Made by a program: the position numbers and the translations under genes. Shown here piece by piece: positions 7,188 to 15,683 of a stretch of DNA of 64,000 nt. Every line of letters begins with the position of its first letter. The stretch's first letter is position 1. Origin of the DNA: Paraburkholderia ferrariae NBRC 106233 (GTDB lineage: Bacteria > Pseudomonadota > Gammaproteobacteria > Burkholderiales > Burkholderiaceae); NCBI RefSeq assembly GCF_000685035.1, contig NZ_BAYB01000009.1:1-64000 (forward strand), written 5' to 3'. The notes under the pieces were generated by a model. That model did no database searches. It was not told the origin of the DNA and saw nothing but the letters and a program-made list of their open reading frames with translations.

Positions 7188-8921
7188 GTGGAGCACCATG
7201 CCGAGATACTGGGCGGCGGCAAATGGCGCCCGCGCCTGCCGGGCTGGCGCGACCTCGCAGCCGTTCTGCTCGTGCTGGGCCTTCTGCTCCTGCTCGGCAC
7301 GGGCGCGCGGCAGATGAGCGGCCCGCTCGTGATCGCCCGTCAAGCGGAGATTTCATTGTCTCCGTGGGCGTTGCCGGCCTATACGCTGCGCACGGTCATG
7401 CGCATGCTTGCCGCGCTTGCCGCCTCTCTCGTTTTCACGCTGACTTATGCCACGCTTGCCGCCAGGAGCCGGCGCGCGGAGACGGTGCTCATCCCGTTGC
7501 TCGACGTACTCCAGTCGGTGCCGATTCTCGGATACCTCTCCTTCACGGTCGCGTTCTTTCTCTCGCTGTTTCCGGGGAATATCTTCGGCGCGGAGCTGGC
7601 CGCGATCTTTGCCATCTTCACGAGTCAGGCCTGGAACATGGCGTTCAGCTTCTATCAGGCGCTGCGCACCGTACCGCTCGATCTGGATGAAGCGAGCCGC
7701 AGTTTCCGTCTCTCGGGATGGCAGCGGTTCTGGCGGCTCGAAGTGCCGTTCGCCATGCCGGGGCTCGTCTGGAACACCATGATGTCGATGTCGGGCGGCT
7801 GGTTCTTCGTGGTGGCTTCGGAAGCGATCTCGGTGGGCCATCTGCAGGTCGCGCTGCCCGGCGTGGGTTCGTACGTCGCGCGCGCCATCGGGCAGCGCGA
7901 CCTGGCCGCCGTGGGCTGGGCGATTCTCGCCATGACCGTGGCGATCGTCCTTTACGACCAGCTTCTGTTCCGGCCCATCGTTGCCTGGGCCGACCGTTTC
8001 CGCTTCGAGCAGACAGCCGTGCAGATCGCGCCGCATAGCTGGGTGCTCGATCTCGTGCATCGCTCCGCGTGGATGCAAAGCTCGGCAAGACCCATCGGCA
8101 CCGCACTGCACCGCGCCGCGCGTGCGCGCGTCTCCATCGCCGGGGGGTGGCGCCGGCCGCGCCTCGGCATCGGGCAGCGGACCGGCGACGTGTTGTGGTT
8201 CGCGCTGTGGGCAGCGGTTGCGATCTATGCGGCGTGGGCGCTCGTGCACGTTGCGAGGAACACCCTGTCATGGACAGACGTGACGCGCGTGGCGAGCAAC
8301 GGTTTGCTCACGCTGCTCCGCGTGATGGTGCTGATCGCGCTGGCGTCCCTCGTCTGGGTGCCGGTAGGCGTGTGGGTCGGGCTGCGCCCCGGGCTCACCC
8401 AGTTCGTACAGCCGATCGCGCAGTTTCTCGCGGCCTTCCCGGCCAACCTCCTGTTTCCGGTCGCGGTGTTTCTGGTCGTCCACAATAGACTCGCACCGGG
8501 GGTCTGGTTGAGCCCGCTGATGATACTCGGCACGCAGTGGTACATCCTCTTCAACGTCATCGCCGGCGCCATGGCGTTTCCGGGCGATCTGCGCGAAGCC
8601 GCCACGAGCTTCAGAGTCCGGCGGGCCTCGTGGTGGCGCAAGGTCATGCTCCCCGGCATCTTTCCGTACTACGTGACGGGCGCGATCACGGCGTCGGGGG
8701 GTGCGTGGAATGCGAGCATCGTTTCCGAAGCCGTGAGCTGGGGGCCGACCCATCTGAGCGCAGGCGGCCTGGGTGCCTATATCGCGCAGATGACCGATGC
8801 GGGCGACTATCCGCGCATTGCGCTCGGCATCGCCGCGATGTCCGTGATGGTGATCGCAATGAACCGGCTGCTGTGGCGGCCCCTCTATGCGTTTGCCGAG
8901 CGGCGCACGCGGCTGGACTGA
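7188..8921 (+). CDS. ABC transporter permease, two fused permease domains
   Basis: This 577-residue inner-membrane protein is a tandem fusion of two BPD-type permease domains, joined by a basic cytoplasmic stretch around residues 270-325. Each half carries an EAA-like loop for contact with the ATPase (EASRSFRLSGWQRFWRLEVP and EAATSFRVRRASWWRKVMLP). The GTG at 7188 follows a G-rich site. The ATPase gene begins 24 bases downstream. No periplasmic binding protein gene is nearby. The family is related to nitrate/sulfonate/taurine importers, but the fused form with an AAA-associated ATPase has no firmly established substrate. An exact Fnr box upstream suggests low-oxygen expression. Confidence 0.85.
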   Translation: MEHHAEILGGGKWRPRLPGWRDLAAVLLVLGLLLLLGTGARQMSGPLVIARQAEISLSPWALPAYTLRTVMRMLAALAASLVFTLTYATLAARSRRAETVLIPLLDVLQSVPILGYLSFTVAFFLSLFPGNIFGAELAAIFAIFTSQAWNMAFSFYQALRTVPLDLDEASRSFRLSGWQRFWRLEVPFAMPGLVWNTMMSMSGGWFFVVASEAISVGHLQVALPGVGSYVARAIGQRDLAAVGWAILAMTVAIVLYDQLLFRPIVAWADRFRFEQTAVQIAPHSWVLDLVHRSAWMQSSARPIGTALHRAARARVSIAGGWRRPRLGIGQRTGDVLWFALWAAVAIYAAWALVHVARNTLSWTDVTRVASNGLLTLLRVMVLIALASLVWVPVGVWVGLRPGLTQFVQPIAQFLAAFPANLLFPVAVFLVVHNRLAPGVWLSPLMILGTQWYILFNVIAGAMAFPGDLREAATSFRVRRASWWRKVMLPGIFPYYVTGAITASGGAWNASIVSEAVSWGPTHLSAGGLGAYIAQMTDAGDYPRIALGIAAMSVMVIAMNRLLWRPLYAFAERRTRLD

Positions 8922-8945
8922 AACGCACGCACCCGGGAGAACCTC

Positions 8946-10280
8946 ATGTCGAGCCTCGCGCACACCGAAACGCAAGCCGGTGCCCCGCCCGTCGAGCAGA
9001 TGGCGCCCCCCGTCACGTCGCTCGAAGGCGTGGGCATGTCGTTCGCCAAACCTTCCGGCGAACCGATGCCCGTGCTCGACCATATCGATCTGGAGGTGCG
9101 CGAAGGCGAGATCCTGGGCCTGCTGGGGCGCTCCGGCTCCGGCAAATCCACGCTGCTGCGCATTGCCGCCGGACTCGTCAAGCCGTCTGCGGGGCGCGTG
9201 CTCTACCGCGGCCAGCCGCTGCGCGGCCCCGAGGAGGGGATCGCGGTGGTCTTCCAGACCTTCGCGCTTTACCCATGGCTGAGCGTGCTCGAAAATGTCG
9301 AACTCGGTCTGGACGCCCTGCACGTGGCGACGGACGAGGCACGCAAGCGCGCGATGGCGGCCATCGACCTGATCGGTCTGGACGGCTTCGAATCGGCCTT
9401 TCCCCGCGAGCTTTCCGGCGGCATGCGCCAGCGGGTGGGATTTGCGCGCGCGCTCGTGAGCGAGCCCACCCTGCTGCTGATGGACGAGCCGTTCTCCGCA
9501 CTCGACGTGCTGACGGCCGAAACGCTGCGCACCGACTTCCTCGATCTCTGGATCGAGCGACAGTTGCCGATCAAGGCCATGCTGCTCGTCACGCACAACA
9601 TCGAGGAAGCGGTGCTGATGTGCGATCGTGTCCACGTGCTGGGCGGCAGCCCCGCGCGCGTCGTGGCGAGCATGAACGTGCCGCTGCCGCATCCGCGCAG
9701 CCGGCTTTCCCCCGCGTTTCGCTCGATCGTCAACGAGATCTATGCGGCGCTCACGGCGCGCCTCGTCGAATCGACCGACGCGTCCGGCAACGCCTCGCGC
9801 GGCCTCGCGCTGCGGTTGCCGAACGTTTCGAGCCATCGTCTGGACGGGTTCGTCGAGCCCCTCGCTGCGGTGCTGCATGGCGGCAACGTGGAGCTCGCAA
9901 AGCTCACGGAAATGCGCATGCTGAAAGGCGACGAGCTGTTTCCCGTCGCCAGTGCCCTGCATATCCTCGAATTCGCCGAACTGCGCGACGGCACGATACG
10001 GCTGACCGCGGCCGGACGCGCATTCGCGCAGGCGAGCGACGAGGAGCGCCAGCGTCTCTTTCGCGAGCACCTCCTGCAGTTCGTGCCGCTCGCGGCGCAC
10101 ATTCGCGAGGTGCTCGACGAGCGTGATGGACACCGGGCGCCGCGCGAGCGCTTCGAACTGGAGCTACAGGACCATTTGAATCAGGGCGACGCCGATAGCA
10201 CCTTGCGTACCGTGATCGATTGGGGACGCTACGCGGGGCTGTTCGGCTACGACGACGATACGCGGACGTTCGGGGATTGA
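8946..10280 (+). CDS. ABC transporter ATPase with AAA-associated C-terminal domain
   Basis: In this 444-residue protein the NTPase half has a Walker A motif GRSGSGKST at 61-69, a Q-loop in VVFQTFALYP near 104, the ABC signature LSGGMRQR near 156-163 and a Walker B motif LLLMDEP near 176-182. It resembles nitrate/sulfonate-type importers. From about residue 290 a second domain follows (VEPLAAVLHGGNVELAKL onward), the AAA-associated C-terminal domain seen in a subset of these ATPases, probably regulatory. It forms an operon with the fused permease. The substrate is unknown. The gene ends convergently with the MFS gene at 10422. Confidence 0.88.
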   Translation: MSSLAHTETQAGAPPVEQMAPPVTSLEGVGMSFAKPSGEPMPVLDHIDLEVREGEILGLLGRSGSGKSTLLRIAAGLVKPSAGRVLYRGQPLRGPEEGIAVVFQTFALYPWLSVLENVELGLDALHVATDEARKRAMAAIDLIGLDGFESAFPRELSGGMRQRVGFARALVSEPTLLLMDEPFSALDVLTAETLRTDFLDLWIERQLPIKAMLLVTHNIEEAVLMCDRVHVLGGSPARVVASMNVPLPHPRSRLSPAFRSIVNEIYAALTARLVESTDASGNASRGLALRLPNVSSHRLDGFVEPLAAVLHGGNVELAKLTEMRMLKGDELFPVASALHILEFAELRDGTIRLTAAGRAFAQASDEERQRLFREHLLQFVPLAAHIREVLDERDGHRAPRERFELELQDHLNQGDADSTLRTVIDWGRYAGLFGYDDDTRTFGD

Positions 10281-10421
10281 AGTGGCGTCCGCGTGACAGC
10301 CTTGCCCGCCGCGATTTTTGTTCAGTCACCTCGTGGCGGCGGCATTAGGCGGGGCTCGAATCCTTTGGGACTCTCGCAATTACGGGATCGGACATGGAAT
10401 ACGAGCGTCCCGCCATGCCAG

Positions 10422-11789
10422 TCAGGTCGTGGTCTGAGACTCCCGCGTCGCGAAAGGCAGTCCAACCCCCACTGCAATCCCGGCAGCGACCTGGACAGAT
10501 GCCACCAGATACAGTCCCCATGTCATGTCGCCGGTCGCGTGCATCAGCACTCCGAGAATCCATGACGACAGGAGACCGGAGATCTGTCCGAGGCTACTGA
10601 TGACGGCAATCCCCATTGCCGCGCTGCTACGTGGCAGGAACCCCGGTGGAATGCTCCAGAACACCGCAAAGGCACCCGACTGGCCTGCGCAAATAACCGA
10701 CAGCAGCAATACCGAGGCGGCCCAGCCAGGATGACATGCCGCTAACAGCACCGAGCCGAAAGCGACGACGCCAACGCAGACTAAAAAGTGCAGACGTCTT
10801 TCCCGACGCCGATCCGAATGCCACCCGACGCAGAGCATGGAAATAGCACCGGCAATCCCGGGCAATGCGCCCAGCAAACCGATGAGACGGATGTCGGTGA
10901 GATTGCCCGCCTGCTTGATGATCGTGGGTCCCCAGAAGTTGAGTACGCTGAGCGCCCAGGGATTGAACGAGTAGCCAATTGACGCCAGATAGATCCTCGG
11001 ATCGCGCAACACACGCCAGATCAGCTTGCGATGCTCGTGAGTCCCGGCACCCCTTGCGCGGTGGTCCTCTTCGAGTTTAGCCAGAACGATGGCCTTTTCC
11101 CGGGCCGAAAGCCACGTGACGGACGACGGCTCGTCGTCGAGGAAATAGAACGTTGCGATGCCGATCAGGACAGCGGGCAGACCTTCGAGCAGGAACATCC
11201 ATTGCCACGATCTGAAACCGGCCACACCTTCCATCGAATGAAGAATCATGCCGGTCAGCGGACCGCCGACCACGCCGGCGATGCATAGCGAGACCATCAG
11301 CAACGACGTGACGCGGGCCCGCCGCGCCTCCGGGAACCAGTAGGTGAGGTACAACACGAGACCCGGGAAAAAGCCAGCCTCCGCAATCCCGAGCAAGGTA
11401 CGTACGACATAGAACTGCATCGGGGATCTGACAAACGCGGTGGCGGTTGATACTACGCCCCAGAGAACCATGATCCTCAACAGCGTCTTTCGCGCACCGA
11501 TTTTCTCCATCAGGAGATTGCTCGGTACTTCGAACAGAATATAGCCCACGAAAAATATGCCGGCACCGAACCCGTAGGTGGCGTCGGTCAAGCCCACGTC
11601 GTTCTTGAATCGCAGATAGGCATAGCTGACGTTCGAGCGGTCGATATAGCACAGAACGTAGGCGATGAAGAGAAGCGGAATCAGGTGCCACGCTATTTTC
11701 CGGTAGATTCGCGCCTCCTCCAATACGCCTCGGCTACCGTCGCCGTCGGCGACCAGCGGAATCGCGCGGCTTTCGGAAAAGTTATTCAT
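10422..11789 (-). CDS. MFS transporter, anion:cation symporter (phthalate permease-like) family
   Basis: This 455-residue, 12-helix transporter begins MNNFSESRAI. The first loop pattern (CYIDRSNVSYAYLRF) and the motif GYILFEVPSNLLMEKIGARK are typical of the anion:cation symporter family, which imports small organic anions (hydroxy acids, sugar acids, phthalate-like compounds) with protons. The start at 11789 has an AGAGA site; the longer frame to 11849 lacks one. It is the last gene of a five-gene minus-strand unit with an aminotransferase, RidA, a dehydratase and a dehydrogenase, so its substrate is probably the compound these enzymes break down. Confidence 0.85.
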   Translation of the reverse strand: MNNFSESRAIPLVADGDGSRGVLEEARIYRKIAWHLIPLLFIAYVLCYIDRSNVSYAYLRFKNDVGLTDATYGFGAGIFFVGYILFEVPSNLLMEKIGARKTLLRIMVLWGVVSTATAFVRSPMQFYVVRTLLGIAEAGFFPGLVLYLTYWFPEARRARVTSLLMVSLCIAGVVGGPLTGMILHSMEGVAGFRSWQWMFLLEGLPAVLIGIATFYFLDDEPSSVTWLSAREKAIVLAKLEEDHRARGAGTHEHRKLIWRVLRDPRIYLASIGYSFNPWALSVLNFWGPTIIKQAGNLTDIRLIGLLGALPGIAGAISMLCVGWHSDRRRERRLHFLVCVGVVAFGSVLLAACHPGWAASVLLLSVICAGQSGAFAVFWSIPPGFLPRSSAAMGIAVISSLGQISGLLSSWILGVLMHATGDMTWGLYLVASVQVAAGIAVGVGLPFATRESQTTT

Positions 11790-11938
11790 GTTCGTCTCTT
11801 CGAATCGCGATGATGAACGTGGCGCAGGCGGCCACGCTAACGGGGACACGGGTAAGGCGTTGCCTGCCGGGGATGCGGGACCGCGCCACGGGCGGGCGAC
11901 AGAGCAGGCAAGGCCGAAAAACAGATATCGCCGAGCGC

Positions 11939-13111
11939 TTACTGGCCGCCGGTTCGCAGGAATTGCTGGAGGCGTCTCATTCCGGCCTCAAGCTGTAGCG
12001 GCTGCCGCGCGATATTGATCCGGATGTAGGGCGACGCGCCACAATCCGCTCCCGGCAACACCAGCACGCCGGTTTCGTTGAGCAACGCATCGGCGAAGCC
12101 GCGATCGTCCTCTGAAAATCCGGAAACGTCGACAAACAGGTAGATGCCACCGGCACCGGCTGCTATCCGGAGCCCATCCATCGTGCCAATCATATCGATG
12201 GCCATCTGCCGGTTCTGGGCCACGCGTTGGACAAGCGCGTCCCGTGCCGGCGCACCCTCGACGAGCGCGGCAAGCGCTGCTGCCTGCCCAATGCTGGAAG
12301 GCGACGACGTGATCTGCGATTGAACCTTGGACATTTCGGCAATCAGCTCCGGTGCGCCGATGCCCCAGCCGATACGCCAGCCCATCATCGCGTAAGACTT
12401 GGAAACGCCGCCGACGGTTAGCACCCGGTCCTTGAGCGCCGGGGCAACTGCCGGCAACCCCGGATGTGAGCCGCCGTTGCAGACGAAAGCCTCGTAAAGC
12501 TCATCCCACATGATCAATACGTGGGGATGTCTGATCAGTACTCCGGCTAGCGCAAGTAGATCATCGGCACCGTACACCGCACCCACGGGACTGGATGGGC
12601 TATTCAGGATGAGCCAGCGCGTACGGGGCGAAATGGCGGATTCGAGAGCATCCGCGGTGAGCTTGTAGCCGCTGGCGGCGTCACACGAAACGATGACCGG
12701 AGTGCAACCCGCCATGACCGCCATGTCGATATACGACGACCAATAAGGCGCGGGGATAATGACTTCGTCCTCGGGTTCGGTGGTAACGAAGAGCCCGTTG
12801 TAAAGCGCCTGCTTTGATCCCGTCGAAACGATGATATTGCTGTCGTGAACCGGTACTCCGTGTGCCGTGCAGAATGCGTTGGCGATTGCCGCTTTGAGCT
12901 GCCCTTCACCATCAACGTTGGTGTAGCCAACGGTCCCCGAGCGCGCCGCCTTCAGTGCCGCCTCGATGGCGACTTCGGGGGTGGGAAAATCGATGTCGCC
13001 CGATGCAAAATTGATCACATTTTTGCCTTGCGCGCTCAACGCGCGAGCTTTCTTCGAAAGCATCGTGGCGGGGCTTTCTTTTACCTTCAACATCCGTGAT
13101 GAAAGATGCAC
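11939..13111 (-). CDS. PLP-dependent class I/II aminotransferase
   Basis: In this 390-residue fold-type I aminotransferase, the PLP-binding lysine is in GGVSKSYAMMGWRIGW (about Lys238). The cofactor-binding Asp and Tyr are in WDELYEAF (about 203-206), and the active-site Asn is in LNSPSSPVGAVY. It resembles the aspartate/aromatic transaminase group, with unresolved substrate. I chose the GTG at 13111 because a GAGGAG site lies six bases upstream; the longer frame to 13255 runs through the end of the RidA gene. It lies in a catabolic operon 43 bases after RidA and 149 bases before the transporter gene. Confidence 0.88.
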   Translation of the reverse strand: MHLSSRMLKVKESPATMLSKKARALSAQGKNVINFASGDIDFPTPEVAIEAALKAARSGTVGYTNVDGEGQLKAAIANAFCTAHGVPVHDSNIIVSTGSKQALYNGLFVTTEPEDEVIIPAPYWSSYIDMAVMAGCTPVIVSCDAASGYKLTADALESAISPRTRWLILNSPSSPVGAVYGADDLLALAGVLIRHPHVLIMWDELYEAFVCNGGSHPGLPAVAPALKDRVLTVGGVSKSYAMMGWRIGWGIGAPELIAEMSKVQSQITSSPSSIGQAAALAALVEGAPARDALVQRVAQNRQMAIDMIGTMDGLRIAAGAGGIYLFVDVSGFSEDDRGFADALLNETGVLVLPGADCGASPYIRINIARQPLQLEAGMRRLQQFLRTGGQ

Positions 13112-13154
13112 GCGTGTCTCCTCATGAAATAGGCATTGCTGCGCCCGTGTCCGT

Positions 13155-13658
13155 TCAACAGGTGGCGGACGCCGGCGCGGCTCGCTGGCCGCTGCCATCG
13201 AGAGCGAACCTCGCGCTGATTTCCACCGCTGCGCCTTTGGGCAATTGCGCGACACCCACGGCCGTTCTTGCGTGCCGCCCCGCGCTTCCGAAAGCCTTCT
13301 CCATCACATCGGATGCGGCATCCGCCACGCTGCTGTGGTCGGTGAAAGCTGCCCCGCTGTTCACGTAGACAGTGAGTTCGATAACCTGCTCCACGGCATC
13401 AAGCGAGCCGGCCGCCATCCTGACGATGGAAAGTATTCGCAGCGCACATATCGTTGCGGCATATCTTGCCCTCTCGATGCTGACGTCGTCGCCGACCTTG
13501 CCGACGACTGCGACGGCCCCGTCTGCGCGAGGCAACTGGCCGCTGATACAAAGCAGCTTGCCGGAACGCACGAACGGAACATATTGGGCGACCGCTTCCA
13601 CTGTCTCCGGCAGAACCAGACCAGCGGCATGTAAATCGAGTTCACGTTTCGAGGTCAT
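13155..13658 (-). CDS. RidA-family (YjgF/YER057c/UK114) protein
   Basis: This 167-residue protein of the long RidA subgroup has LCISGQLPRADG near the start, a VIELTVYVNSGAAF segment and a conserved-type tail LPKGAAVEISARFAL. RidA proteins hydrolyse the reactive enamine/imine products released by PLP-dependent dehydratases. The ATG at 13658 overlaps the stop of the upstream dehydratase gene by four bases (ATGA), so the two are translationally coupled. That coupling supports a role in clearing the dehydratase product. The long subgroup may lack the deaminase arginine of archetypal RidA, and the exact substrate is unknown. Confidence 0.85.
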   Translation of the reverse strand: MTSKRELDLHAAGLVLPETVEAVAQYVPFVRSGKLLCISGQLPRADGAVAVVGKVGDDVSIERARYAATICALRILSIVRMAAGSLDAVEQVIELTVYVNSGAAFTDHSSVADAASDVMEKAFGSAGRHARTAVGVAQLPKGAAVEISARFALDGSGQRAAPASATC

Positions 13659-14623
13659 CGCCCAATGCACTCCATGAACGTATTCCGGTCGACATTGCCA
13701 CCTGAAAGAATCGCCAGAACGCCTGAAGGTCGATGCCTGAACTTACGGGTGAGGAGCGCCGCCAGCGCCGCTGCGCCACCTGGTTCGAGTACCAGTTTTA
13801 GATGCTCGAAGGCAAAGCGCATGGCGCCCCTGATGTCGTCATCCGACACGCTCACGCCCTCGACACCGCAGCGGCGCATGACGTCAAACGTCATCGCTCC
13901 CGGCGTCTGTACGATGAGCGCGTCGCAGATTGTCCCGGACTTCTTCGCGTTGGACACGCGCACGCCCTGTTCGAGCGAGCGTGCGGTGTCATCGAAACCC
14001 TCGGGCTCCACGGCATATATCCGGCTTTCCGGGATGAGCGAGCGGACCGTCGTCGCCCAGCCCGAGGTCAGTCCGCCGCCGCTGCAGCACACCATTGCGG
14101 TGTCAATCCAGCCGTAATCGCCGATCTGTTCGAACGCTTCGAGCGCACCGGTGCCAGCGCCTGCCATTACGTCGTAGTCGTCGTATGGCGGAACGAGCGT
14201 CAGGCCTCGTTCCTTGATCAACGCCGTGCAGATCTGCTCGCGATCGTCTTTTTCGCGGTCATACAGCACGACCTCGGCACCGTTCGCTTTGGCACCTTGT
14301 ATCTTGATGTTCGGGGCATCCCGCGGCATCAGTACCACCGCATGAATCGAGAACTGTCTGGCCGCGACCGCCACAGCCAGTGCATGATTGCCCGACGAAT
14401 ACGCGATCACGCCAGCATTCCGTTGTTCGGCGCCCAGCGTCAGGATCTTGTTTGCGGCGCCGCGAAACTTGAACGCCCCGGCTTTCTGCAGGTTCTCTGC
14501 TTTCAGGAGTACTTTGGTGCCGGCGATACGATCGAGTTCGGCTGACTCGATGAGCGGCGTGGCGAGCGCGATGCCACGGATTCTTGCAGCCGCTTCGCGC
14601 ACACTCTGCATCGTGATCGACAT
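13655..14623 (-). CDS. Threonine/serine dehydratase-like PLP enzyme
   Basis: This 322-residue fold-type II PLP enzyme has its Schiff-base lysine in KAGAFKFRGA (about Lys52), the substrate loop SSGNHA and the glycine loop CSGGGLTSG. It lacks the C-terminal ACT regulatory domain of biosynthetic IlvA. It is therefore a catabolic type: threonine/serine deaminase, serine racemase or 3-hydroxyaspartate ammonia-lyase. Its ATG lies two bases after the stop of the dehydrogenase gene and it overlaps RidA by four bases. The neighbours suggest it deaminates a beta-hydroxy amino acid to a 2-oxo acid. Confidence 0.85.
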   Translation of the reverse strand: MSITMQSVREAAARIRGIALATPLIESAELDRIAGTKVLLKAENLQKAGAFKFRGAANKILTLGAEQRNAGVIAYSSGNHALAVAVAARQFSIHAVVLMPRDAPNIKIQGAKANGAEVVLYDREKDDREQICTALIKERGLTLVPPYDDYDVMAGAGTGALEAFEQIGDYGWIDTAMVCCSGGGLTSGWATTVRSLIPESRIYAVEPEGFDDTARSLEQGVRVSNAKKSGTICDALIVQTPGAMTFDVMRRCGVEGVSVSDDDIRGAMRFAFEHLKLVLEPGGAAALAALLTRKFRHRPSGVLAILSGGNVDRNTFMECIGR

Positions 14624-14625
14624 GC

Positions 14626-15558
14626 TCAGCCCTCCTCGTTCGCCGGGACCGGCCCCAGCACCTGGGCTGCGCGCATCAGTGCAGTTTCGTAGCGCGCCTG
14701 CTCCTCGGCAATTTCCGCTTCGGTCCAACTGCGCATGCCGTGTCTGGTCTTCATGCCGAGGTGGCCCCGAGCGACCAGTTCGGCTAGTGTCCGGCTCGGC
14801 GCGGTATCGTTGCACAGGGACGGATAGATCACCGTCGCTGCGGCATGCTGGGTATCGAAGCCGGCGAACTCCTTGAGCAAGATCGGGCCGGCAGCCGCGT
14901 ACCGGAAGCCAAAGCCGAACTGCACCGCAATATCGACATCGCCGGCACTCGCGAGTCCGCTGTCGATCACCGAAAAAACCTCGCGCATCAGCGCGTGCTG
15001 GATCCGGTTCGCGAGGAAGCCCGGCACATCCTTGTTGACGCGCACGGGCGCGCGGCCCAGTTCGCGGAAAATGGCATACAGCGCATCGATGGTTGCCCCC
15101 GCTGTTTTTTCCCCTTTGGCGATTTCGACGAGCGGGACCAGATGGGCTGGTTGAAAGAAATGCGTGTTGGCCATACGAAACGCGGTTTCGCAGCGCTGTG
15201 CAACGTCGCTGATTCGCATGCTCGAACTGTTGGACCCGATGGGAACACCGGGCGGAACCAGATGATCCAGTGACTCGAAGAGCGCGCGCTTCGCATCCAG
15301 ATTCTCGACGATGGCTTCCAGAACGACGTCTGTATCTGCCCAGTCCACTTTGCCGAGCTCCGTTCTGAAAACCAGCCTGTCGCGCTCGAACGATGCGCCC
15401 AACTGCCGTACCGCCGTCTCAATCAGCCGTGCGGCTTCCGCCCATTTCGCCTCATTGGACTCAACGACCTGCACGGTCCAGCTTCCGGCCAGAAAAATCG
15501 CTGCGATGTCGCGGCCCATGATCCCGCAGCCAATAATTACACTCCGTCTCTCTTGCAT
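14626..15558 (-). CDS. 3-hydroxyacyl-CoA dehydrogenase family NAD-dependent oxidoreductase
   Basis: This 310-residue protein has an N-terminal Rossmann site GCGIMGRDIA, the family motif NTHFFQPAHLVPLVEIAKG near the middle and VNKDVPGFLANRI before the C-terminal helical domain. This short, single-domain form includes carnitine dehydrogenase, gulonate 3-dehydrogenase and other beta-hydroxy-acid dehydrogenases as well as HbdA-type enzymes. No other beta-oxidation gene is nearby, so a free beta-hydroxy acid is as likely a substrate as a CoA ester. The ATG at 15558 follows AAAGGCGG and overlaps the first copy of an 11-bp direct repeat, the predicted MocR operator. It is the first gene of the five-gene operon. 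Confidence 0.85.
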   Translation of the reverse strand: MQERRSVIIGCGIMGRDIAAIFLAGSWTVQVVESNEAKWAEAARLIETAVRQLGASFERDRLVFRTELGKVDWADTDVVLEAIVENLDAKRALFESLDHLVPPGVPIGSNSSSMRISDVAQRCETAFRMANTHFFQPAHLVPLVEIAKGEKTAGATIDALYAIFRELGRAPVRVNKDVPGFLANRIQHALMREVFSVIDSGLASAGDVDIAVQFGFGFRYAAAGPILLKEFAGFDTQHAAATVIYPSLCNDTAPSRTLAELVARGHLGMKTRHGMRSWTEAEIAEEQARYETALMRAAQVLGPVPANEEG

Positions 15559-15594
15559 ACACCCGCCTTTGTTGACTATAAAATTGCATACACC
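15553..15594. promoter_or_regulatory. Predicted MocR-type operator: paired 11-bp direct repeats
   Basis: TTGCATACACC occurs at 15553-15563 and again, identical and in the same orientation, at 15584-15594, 31 bases (about three helical turns) apart. GabR/PdxR-type MocR regulators bind paired direct repeats in this way. One copy covers the start codon of the dehydrogenase gene, and the pair lies between the operon and the divergent MocR gene. Confidence 0.6.
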
Positions 15595-15683
15595 AATCGC
15601 CGAACAATCCCTTGAGCGCAAACTCATTCGTCGTTCAATGATGGGAAGCGTAGTGGTCGAAAACTGCCGCCACAAGGAGCTGT

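Noticed and set aside
10340..10375. GGGGCTCGAATCC, resembling a tRNA T-arm
   Set aside because: The stem does not pair across the loop, and no acceptor, D-arm or anticodon arm can be built around it.
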